Assembly (NCBI GenBank): GCA_036745495.1
Contig: DAIOGA010000033.1
Span: forward strand, 1-8,465
Direction of reading: 5' to 3'
DNA: 8,465 nucleotides
DNA from: Methylopumilus sp036745495
GTDB lineage: Bacteria; Pseudomonadota; Gammaproteobacteria; Burkholderiales; Methylophilaceae
Positions 1 to 4,870 of this stretch are shown here, piece after piece. A program made the position numbers and the translations under genes. A model generated the notes under the pieces. The model was not told the DNA's origin. It saw only the letters and a program-made list of their open reading frames with translations, and made no database searches. How positions within the stretch are numbered: the stretch's first letter is position 1; every line of letters starts with the position of its first letter.

Positions 1-1046
1 GCTTAAAGATGGTTTTAGGTGGTGATACTTTATCAACAGAAGCAATACAAAACCTTTATGCCCGTATAGAAAAAGAAACCTTTTATAAAGGTCAGGGAAT
101 AGAAAAGAAATATGACATTGCCAATGACTATATTGAAGCTATCAAAAATCATATCCATTTAAAACGTCCCATGAAAATCGTCATTGACTGCGGCAATGGT
201 GTGGCAGGCGCTTATGCGAGACAAATTTATGAAAGTATTGGTTGCTCTGTGGAAGAATTATTCTGTGACGTAGATGGTACATTTCCGAATCATCACCCCG
301 ACCCTTCTGAGCCACATAATTTAAATGATGTCATAGCACATCTTAAAAATAGTGAAGCTGAATTAGGTTTTGCATTTGATGGTGATGCTGATCGTTTAGG
401 TGTGGTCACAAAAGATGGTCAAATCATTTATCCAGATCGACAACTTTTATTATTCGCAGAAGATGTATTAAGTCGCAATCCAAATGCCACCATTATCTTT
501 GATGTGAAATCAACGCGTAATTTATTTCAATGGATTAAAGATAAAGGCGGTAAACCTTTGATGTGGAAAACAGGTCACTCTCTTATTAAAGCCAAAATGA
601 AAGAAGAGAACGCAGCACTTGCTGGCGAAATGAGCGGACACACATTCTTTAAAGAACGCTGGTATGGTTTTGATGATGGGATTTATGCTGGCGTTAGGCT
701 TTTAGAAATTTTAAGTCGCTTTGATAATTCATCAGAAGTTTTAAATAGCTTGCCTAATAGTATAAGTACACCTGAACTTCAAATTAAAATGAAGGAAGGT
801 GAGCCTCACTCTCTAATTAAAAAATTACAAACTGAAGCAGAGTTCGATAATGCACTCGAAATTATTAAAGTTGATGGATTGCGCGTTGAGTATCAAGACG
901 GGTTTGGATTAATGCGCGCATCAAACACAACGCCTGTTATTGTTTTAAGATTTGAAGCTGAGAACAAAGTTGCGCTTGAAAGAATTCAGCAATCATTCAA
1001 AGAGGTACTTTTAAAAGCGTCTCCAGAATCAAAATTACCTTTTTAA
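1..1046 (+). CDS. algC: Phosphomannomutase/phosphoglucomutase, AlgC type (5' end outside window)
   Basis: Alpha-D-phosphohexomutase that interconverts the 1- and 6-phosphates of mannose or glucose in the cytoplasm, feeding nucleotide-sugar synthesis for lipopolysaccharide and exopolysaccharide. The frame is open from base 3 (Leu-Lys before the ATG at 9), so that ATG is internal. The family motif TGSHNPP with the catalytic phosphoserine would lie just upstream, and about 115 N-terminal residues are missing against roughly 460 in AlgC. Counting from the ATG at 9, the metal-binding loop DGDADR is at 124-129, the sugar-binding loop GEMSGH at 206-211, followed by FFKERWYGFDDG, and the phosphate-binding loop RASNTTP at 303-309. 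All key residues visible in domains 2 to 4 are intact. The stop is TAA at 1044-1046, overlapping the stop of the convergent kinase gene. The AlgC assignment rests on the close match of these loops. Choosing between algC and manB as the name is a matter of convention. Confidence 0.93.
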   Translation, partial: LKMVLGGDTLSTEAIQNLYARIEKETFYKGQGIEKKYDIANDYIEAIKNHIHLKRPMKIVIDCGNGVAGAYARQIYESIGCSVEELFCDVDGTFPNHHPDPSEPHNLNDVIAHLKNSEAELGFAFDGDADRLGVVTKDGQIIYPDRQLLLFAEDVLSRNPNATIIFDVKSTRNLFQWIKDKGGKPLMWKTGHSLIKAKMKEENAALAGEMSGHTFFKERWYGFDDGIYAGVRLLEILSRFDNSSEVLNSLPNSISTPELQIKMKEGEPHSLIKKLQTEAEFDNALEIIKVDGLRVEYQDGFGLMRASNTTPVIVLRFEAENKVALERIQQSFKEVLLKASPESKLPF

Positions 1047-2536
1047 ATTCTAGTTTTTCTCGCTTTCAGCGCTGGCAATGTAATAGAGAATAATGCGCCT
1101 CCTTTAGGCACATTCTTAAATTTGATTTCTCCTTTATTTCTCTCAATAATATACCTTGATAACCATAAGCCAACACCAAGTCCAGTTTTCTTATTTGTTT
1201 TGAGCAAGTTAAAAAGGTCACTCTGAATTTCTTTATTTACTCCAGGTCCATTATCTTGAAAATCAATCTGAACAAAGTCTTTTTTATCATATGTAGATAT
1301 ATGAATCGTCTTACTTGCTTTCTTGCTATTTCTAAACGCTTCAATAGAATTATTAACTAGATTTAAAAAAACTTGTCGGAGCTGATCGGTATTTACATAC
1401 ACAAATGATCTAGAACTTAAGTTGGTAGTAATTTTTATTTTTATGTTCTTTCGATCTAAATTTACTAATGAAAGCGTTGAGTGAATTATTTCATTTATAT
1501 TTAATGCGCTATAACCTACTTCTTTATTAGAAAATATATTCCTTAGTGAAGAGACAATACCGCTAGCACGCTTGTTGTCATCAATAATTCTATCGATAAT
1601 TTTTTTTAAGTCTTCACTATTATTTTTTCCTGCTTTTAAATGCATTTGAAGGAATTGGCTATTTAATTGAATAGCGCCAAGTGGTTGATTTAATTCGTGA
1701 GCAATTGATGCGGAAAGAGCACCAGTTGAAGCTAGTTTATTTGAATTAAGAATCGATGAAATCATTGCCTCTCTTTCGGATAACAATGTTGCTAATTTCT
1801 TCTTTTCTAAATTAGATACATCAAGCATCGTCGATTGATTTTTAATTTTCTTTAAGGCTTTTTTTTCATTATTAAGCAATCTTAAATAAAAATAATTTGA
1901 TATGAATATATAGATTAATAACAACGAACATGAAAAAATAAATCGTGCAAGCTGAGATGCTTCGCTTTCTTGATAAAAATATTTAATATTCGCATCAATG
2001 CTATTAGCTTGAATTGCGAATATAAATCTAGCGATTGCTAGGACAGCTGAAAAAGCTATTATTCCCAATAAAAAATTAATATGAATAGATTTTTCTTTTG
2101 TTCTTAATTTCAGCAATTCAAAAAATTGTGCAGCCAAAAGAAATGTTGCCGTGCTGGTAGTCAAGAAAACTCGATGAATATATTGAAAATTAAATAATAT
2201 ATAAATGAATGCGATACCAAAAATAACAGTTAATAAGATAGCGTTATAAATAAGTTTTTTTGATATAGGCCCATTCCACGATTTAAATAAAAGCACCAAA
2301 GTAATTAACGCAGCTATAAAACTTATATTGAATGGAATGGCTAATATATTTATACCAAAAGGCATAATAAAAGCTGAAATATCAGAAATCATAATGAATG
2401 CTAAAGACCAAAACCAATATGGGCTCATTTTTTTACTTTTGCCAATATTTTGTATATCTAAATAACTGTTAAATCCAACACCAAATATTAAGAAAATAAA
2501 AATGAGATATACGAGTTGATTCTGATTAAGACCCAA
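1043..2536 (-). CDS. Membrane sensor histidine kinase with multi-helix input domain, HELNQPL type
   Basis: Sensor kinase of a two-component system, 497 residues, in the inner membrane. Residues about 8-220 hold six or seven hydrophobic helices (roughly 8-24, 40-60, 62-84, 96-115, 122-142, 152-177, 196-219) with only short loops, so there is no large periplasmic sensor and no obvious HAMP or PAS domain. A charged linker follows at 220-265, probably a coiled coil. Then comes the HisKA dimerisation domain with phospho-acceptor His280 in AHELNQPL. The ATPase domain has the N box around Asn392/Asn396, the DNGPG box at 428-432 and a TGLGVGL glycine box at 451-457. The kinase looks complete and active. 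HELNQPL kinases such as FixL commonly pair with FixJ-type regulators, and one is encoded at 3555-4151. The start is TTG at 2536: an in-frame stop lies three codons upstream and no ATG is well placed. The gene is strikingly AT-rich (7 G/C in bases 1861-1920). Confidence 0.9.
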   Translation of the reverse strand: MGLNQNQLVYLIFIFLIFGVGFNSYLDIQNIGKSKKMSPYWFWSLAFIMISDISAFIMPFGINILAIPFNISFIAALITLVLLFKSWNGPISKKLIYNAILLTVIFGIAFIYILFNFQYIHRVFLTTSTATFLLAAQFFELLKLRTKEKSIHINFLLGIIAFSAVLAIARFIFAIQANSIDANIKYFYQESEASQLARFIFSCSLLLIYIFISNYFYLRLLNNEKKALKKIKNQSTMLDVSNLEKKKLATLLSEREAMISSILNSNKLASTGALSASIAHELNQPLGAIQLNSQFLQMHLKAGKNNSEDLKKIIDRIIDDNKRASGIVSSLRNIFSNKEVGYSALNINEIIHSTLSLVNLDRKNIKIKITTNLSSRSFVYVNTDQLRQVFLNLVNNSIEAFRNSKKASKTIHISTYDKKDFVQIDFQDNGPGVNKEIQSDLFNLLKTNKKTGLGVGLWLSRYIIERNKGEIKFKNVPKGGALFSITLPALKARKTRI

Positions 2537-2546
2537 TTTGATTTAA

Positions 2547-2552
2547 CCTTTT
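2547..2552 (-). promoter_or_regulatory. Ribosome binding site supporting the TTG start of the kinase gene
   Basis: AAAAGG on the minus strand lies 10 bases before the TTG at 2536-2534. Because the frame is closed three codons upstream (TAA at 2545-2543), this site makes TTG the only sensible start. Confidence 0.5.
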
Positions 2553-2652
2553 GTGAATTTTTTTCATCATATCGCAAAATACATATAGATTAATTTGAAT
2601 GTCTTAATGCCGCCCTTTTTTATTGTGCAATTTACATTACAATGAATCAACT

Positions 2653-2667
2653 TACATTTTAAATGTA
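2653..2667. promoter_or_regulatory. 15-bp perfect palindrome TACATTTTAAATGTA, candidate operator
   Basis: Two 7-bp arms, TACATTT (2653-2659) and AAATGTA (2661-2667), flank a single T. A second TTACATT at 2632-2638 repeats the left half (2652-2658) in the same orientation exactly 20 bp upstream, about two helical turns. The element lies 21 bp before the chosen ATG of the outer-membrane protein gene. A dimeric response regulator such as the one encoded downstream could bind here, but that link is inference, and palindromes are easier to find by chance in AT-rich DNA. Confidence 0.4.
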
Positions 2668-2688
2668 TATCCATATTACGTATATTTC

Positions 2689-3537
2689 ATGCTGGCTTTA
2701 TTTTTTATATTCACCTTCGTTGCATTAACGATCCCAAATGCCTATGCAATTGATCTTCAGCCAGCAGATCTTATTCCTTTAAAATCAGATTTAACTCTTA
2801 TTCAATTTTCATATTTACAGAGTGATTTTAGTAAGTCCGCAAGTCTCCGATACAACACTGCACAAAGCCTAGTGCGACTTGGTCGATCTTTTGAAATTGA
2901 AAAACATCCCTCATTATTTTATGTACAGACTCCTATTGGCTATGTACATCCTCAAGAAGGGTTTGGAGCAAGCAAAGGTGATTCTGGTATTGGAGACACG
3001 ACTATGCTTCTTGCATTTTGGCCTTACGCTAACCGTGAAACACAAACCTACTTTGCAATAGGCGGTTATCTCACTTTGCCAACTGGAAATTATGATGGGA
3101 GCCGTGCTTTTAATATGGGTGCCAATCGATACCAGTCAGCTATCCAAGCTGGATATCAAACACCTATATATAAAAATGTTGAATGGTCAGCTGCATTCGA
3201 TACCCTGTGGTCAGGCGATAATCGTGACTATTTTTCAGTAACAGGGGCTCATACGTATATGGAACAAGACCCTCTTTACACATTGCAAACAGCTCTGAGA
3301 TACACATTTAACGCAACTTATGCTGCAGGACTTACTTACTTTTATACCGAAGGTGGTGATAAAACAATTAATGGGATCGCCAATCATCTTCCAATAGAAC
3401 TTCAACGCTATCAATTAACACTCACAGGACAATACTCCTTTGGAAGACTCACTTTTCAATACGGTGAAGATATTCAAGCTGAAAATAACTACAAAGAAGA
3501 TCAAAGAGTCATTTTCAGATATACAAAAGTTTTCTAA
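2689..3537 (+). CDS. Outer-membrane beta-barrel protein, phenol-degradation MetA-pathway family (PF13557-like)
   Basis: A 282-residue protein predicted to be exported and folded as a beta-barrel in the outer membrane, possibly a channel for a small organic substrate. It opens with a hydrophobic signal sequence ending in PNAYA, with likely cleavage after Ala20. The mature part is a series of alternating-residue strands and ends in Phe, the usual recognition end for the BAM machinery. GDSGIGD (97-103) and LPTGNYD (130-136) resemble the conserved turns of the PF13557 family, often annotated as transporter; the substrate is not known for most members. ATG at 2689 is chosen because it starts the signal sequence directly. 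A TTG at 2623 would add 22 residues. Neither start has a clear Shine-Dalgarno sequence, and neither gives the usual Lys/Arg at the N-terminus. The gene ends TAA TAA TGA in frame (3535-3543), and the regulator gene starts 17 bp later, so the two are probably co-transcribed. Confidence 0.75.
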   Translation: MLALFFIFTFVALTIPNAYAIDLQPADLIPLKSDLTLIQFSYLQSDFSKSASLRYNTAQSLVRLGRSFEIEKHPSLFYVQTPIGYVHPQEGFGASKGDSGIGDTTMLLAFWPYANRETQTYFAIGGYLTLPTGNYDGSRAFNMGANRYQSAIQAGYQTPIYKNVEWSAAFDTLWSGDNRDYFSVTGAHTYMEQDPLYTLQTALRYTFNATYAAGLTYFYTEGGDKTINGIANHLPIELQRYQLTLTGQYSFGRLTFQYGEDIQAENNYKEDQRVIFRYTKVF

Positions 3538-3541
3538 TAAT

Positions 3542-3545
3542 GAGA
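3542..3545 (+). promoter_or_regulatory. Ribosome binding site supporting the TTG start of the response regulator
   Basis: GAGA lies 9 bases before the TTG at 3555. No ATG or GTG is placed to give a complete receiver domain, whose first strand (IYLVEDN) begins at residue 15, so this site favours the TTG start. It falls within the tandem stop codons of the preceding gene. Confidence 0.45.
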
Positions 3546-3554
3546 TTCTTTTAA

Positions 3555-4151
3555 TTGTCTACCAATACAATAAAATTTAAACATTCCGACTTTCATATCT
3601 ATTTAGTTGAAGACAATGTCTCACAAAGAGAAAGCGTTGAATCCATTCTTAACTTCATTGGATATAACGTATTAAGCTTCAGCAATGCCAATGCATTTTT
3701 GAAAAATAAAATTCAACGTCCTGGCGTATTGATTACTGACATGCAAATGCCTGACATATCAGGCGTAGAGCTTCAAGAACAATTAATTGAATTAAATATT
3801 GATATACCTATTATTTTTATAAGTGGTGAAGCCTCTATTTCGCAAAGTATTAAAGCTATGCAGCAAGGCGCTATTGATTTTTTAGTAAAACCTTTTGATG
3901 CTGACCAATTAATTCAAGTTGTAAAAAAAGCGTGTGAACTTGATGCCAAAAAAATATATTTAAAAGAACTTCTTGAAACATTGTCACCAAGAGAATTGGA
4001 AGTATATAAACTCTTGAATGAAGGTTTAAATAATAATGAGCTTATAGACAAACTAAAATTATCTTTGCCTACAGTAAAACAATATAAATCTGAAGTGATG
4101 CGAAAACTTAAAATTAAAACACTTTCTGAGCTTATTCATTTGAGCAGGTAA
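3555..4151 (+). CDS. FixJ/NarL-type response regulator (receiver plus LuxR helix-turn-helix)
   Basis: Cytoplasmic transcription regulator of 198 residues. The receiver domain (about 13-130) has the acidic pair Glu19-Asp20, phospho-acceptor Asp62 in TDMQMPD, switch Ser90 in FISGE and conserved Lys112 in VKPF, so it should be phosphorylated normally. The C-terminal LuxR/GerE helix-turn-helix (about 142-198) begins LSPRELEVYKLL, with the recognition-helix region LSLPTVKQYKSEVMRKL. Length and architecture match FixJ, TodT and StyR. The start is TTG, as in the kinase gene. The gene follows the outer-membrane protein gene by 17 bp and is separated from the cognate-looking kinase only by that gene, hence the inference that kinase and regulator form a pair and that the outer-membrane protein is a target. 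Downstream, 71 bp separate it from the small regulator gene, with no terminator. Confidence 0.92.
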   Translation: MSTNTIKFKHSDFHIYLVEDNVSQRESVESILNFIGYNVLSFSNANAFLKNKIQRPGVLITDMQMPDISGVELQEQLIELNIDIPIIFISGEASISQSIKAMQQGAIDFLVKPFDADQLIQVVKKACELDAKKIYLKELLETLSPRELEVYKLLNEGLNNNELIDKLKLSLPTVKQYKSEVMRKLKIKTLSELIHLSR

Positions 4152-4158
4152 GTCTCTA

Positions 4159-4165
4159 CCCCCCC
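4159..4165 (+). repeat. Homopolymer tract of seven C
   Basis: Seven consecutive C residues directly after the response regulator gene, 57 bp upstream of the next ATG. Such a run is unusual in DNA this rich in A and T. It could be slippage-prone, but it is short compared with known phase-variable tracts. Confidence 0.6.
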
Positions 4166-4193
4166 GTAATATCATGCTTTCGCAGGATATGCT

Positions 4194-4212
4194 TACTGAG
4201 AATATCTTAGTA
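4194..4212 (+). promoter_or_regulatory. Stem-loop / inverted repeat upstream of the small HTH gene
   Basis: TACTGAGA (4194-4201) pairs with TCTTAGTA (4205-4212) across a 3-base loop with one G-U wobble. No T-run follows, so it is not an intrinsic terminator. It ends 10 bp before the ATG at 4223. ATGCT occurs just before it (4189-4193) and just after it (4215-4219), and a third time at 4174-4178. It could be an operator for one of the nearby DNA-binding proteins or a translation-control hairpin; neither is shown. Confidence 0.4.
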
Positions 4213-4222
4213 GTATGCTGCC

Positions 4223-4468
4223 ATGGAAAAGGAGATCTACAACTACAATCTGTTAAAGCAAAAAAGAATTGAGCGCGGTCTTTCTCCTTTAGATATTGCC
4301 CACGAATTGTGTTTAGCTGAAAGACAGATTTTATCTATTGAGGAAAACAAACCTCATCACTTTCCCTCCCCTTCTTTAAAATTGGTATGCGTACGAAGAT
4401 ATGCCGAAGCACTAGGTTTAAATGTTTCCGAAGTCATTCCAAACTTTGAAAATATGCTAGGTAATTAA
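4223..4468 (+). CDS. Small helix-turn-helix protein, RodZ-N-terminal/HTH_25-like
   Basis: An 81-residue cytoplasmic protein made almost entirely of one Xre-like fold. KQKRIERGLSPLDIAHELCL (13-32) gives the first helices of the fold, followed by a RQILSIEEN segment (34-42) and the RRYAEALGLN helix (58-67). This pattern is typical of the N-terminal domain of RodZ-like proteins (PF13413), but the transmembrane and periplasmic parts of RodZ are absent. The protein is therefore more likely a small DNA-binding regulator than a cell-shape protein. The ATG at 4223 has no Shine-Dalgarno sequence before it. A near-perfect one, AAAGGAG (4227-4233), lies inside codons 2-4 with no start codon at useful distance. 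TAGTAT at 4211-4216, six bases before the ATG, could be a -10 element for a leaderless message (speculative). The stop TAA (4466-4468) directly abuts the ATG of the next gene, in the same frame. Confidence 0.78.
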   Translation: MEKEIYNYNLLKQKRIERGLSPLDIAHELCLAERQILSIEENKPHHFPSPSLKLVCVRRYAEALGLNVSEVIPNFENMLGN

Positions 4469-4807
4469 ATGATGAATTCAACTCCACATAAAGCAATTGA
4501 ATTAGCTCAGCAATATATTCGATTGCACCTTTCAGAGAAGATAACTATGAGTGATTTAAAAAATGCTTCCGGATATTCAGAGCGATCTTTGCAACTCTTA
4601 TTTAAAAAGAATTTTAATAAAACACCTTTTGAATATATAGAAGAAGAAAGGCTTGTTCTGGCTTTTGATTTAATTAAGCGACATAAAAGTACCAAAAAAA
4701 CGACTGAGGTTGCTTTAAATGTTGGATGTAAGCATTTAGGAAGATTCTCTGTGAAATTCAAAGCCAGATTTGGAATTCACCCATCTGTTCTAGCTAAGAC
4801 CGCATAA
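4469..4807 (+). CDS. Stand-alone AraC-type DNA-binding domain protein
   Basis: A 112-residue transcription regulator consisting only of the two helix-turn-helix motifs of the AraC family. The first is at about 27-47 (MSDLKNASGYSERSLQLLFKK). The second is at about 77-98 (TTEVALNVGCKHLGRFSVKFKARFG), followed by the usual HPS. The HLGRFS signature resembles the C-terminal half of longer AraC regulators that carry an N-terminal ligand-binding domain. That domain is missing here, as in MarA or SoxS, so activity would be set by amount rather than by a ligand. The gene begins immediately after the stop codon of the HTH gene, in the same frame, and translation probably depends on termination there. 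A weak TAGG (4458-4461) sits seven bases before the ATG, and a second ATG follows at 4472. The stop codon lies at the base of the first terminator hairpin. Confidence 0.85.
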   Translation: MMNSTPHKAIELAQQYIRLHLSEKITMSDLKNASGYSERSLQLLFKKNFNKTPFEYIEEERLVLAFDLIKRHKSTKKTTEVALNVGCKHLGRFSVKFKARFGIHPSVLAKTA

Positions 4808-4832
4808 AAAACTGTCTTTCGGGATAGTTTTT
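4807..4832. terminator. Bidirectional intrinsic terminator hairpin
   Basis: AAAAACTGTC (4807-4816) pairs with GATAGTTTTT (4823-4832) with one G-U wobble and a 6-base loop, giving a 10-bp stem. The T-run on the plus strand and the A-run on the left arm let it act in both directions. On the minus strand it would end the TauE/SafE transcript. Confidence 0.75.
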
Positions 4833-4867
4833 ATCCCACGTATATATCGCGGTATGTGGGATTTTTT
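4833..4867 (+). terminator. Second intrinsic terminator, downstream of the AraC-type gene
   Basis: ATCCCACGTAT (4833-4843) pairs with GTATGTGGGAT (4852-4862) with two wobbles around an 8-base loop. Six T residues (4862-4867), the first of them closing the stem, and then ATTTT follow. It lies between the convergent AraC-type and TauE/SafE genes and directly abuts the first hairpin. Confidence 0.8.
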
Positions 4868-4870
4868 ATT

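Larger units (their letters stand above)
2537..2688. promoter_or_regulatory. Divergent promoter region between kinase and outer-membrane protein genes
   Basis: This 152-bp space must carry the promoters for both the kinase gene (minus) and the outer-membrane/regulator operon (plus). The best plus-strand promoter candidate is TTTACA at 2631-2636 with TACATT at 2653-2658 (16-bp spacer). An alternative is ATTACA at 2636-2641 with TTAAAT at 2659-2664 (17-bp spacer). A minus-strand -10-like TATGAT sits at 2571-2566 without a convincing -35. All of these are weak matches, which would suit activator-dependent promoters. The palindrome listed separately overlaps the plus-strand -10 candidates. Confidence 0.4.

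Noticed and set aside
2526..2570. 14-codon minus-strand reading frame (MMKKIHKR...) ending over the kinase start, as a possible leader peptide
   Set aside because: No ribosome binding site precedes its ATG, and a frame this short is expected by chance. The purine stretch inside it is better explained as the kinase's own ribosome binding site.
4222..4237. CCATGG and AGATCT with AAGGAG near the HTH start, resembling cloning-vector sequence
   Set aside because: The surrounding codons fit the HTH protein and the motifs are short. Chance is sufficient, and nothing else in the window looks like vector.
4223..4468. Small HTH gene as true RodZ
   Set aside because: Only the N-terminal HTH domain is present. 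The transmembrane helix and periplasmic domain that define RodZ are absent, and the neighbours are regulators, not cell-shape genes.
4507..4761. 84-residue reading frame on the minus strand inside the AraC-type gene
   Set aside because: The plus-strand protein is a clear AraC domain over the whole stretch. The antisense product has no recognisable motif and is a by-product of that frame.
4807..4867. Hairpin pair as a riboswitch or attenuator
   Set aside because: It lies after the stop codon of the last gene in its operon and between convergent genes, so there is no downstream gene to control. Termination is the simpler reading, and the alternative pairing is reported only as a curiosity.
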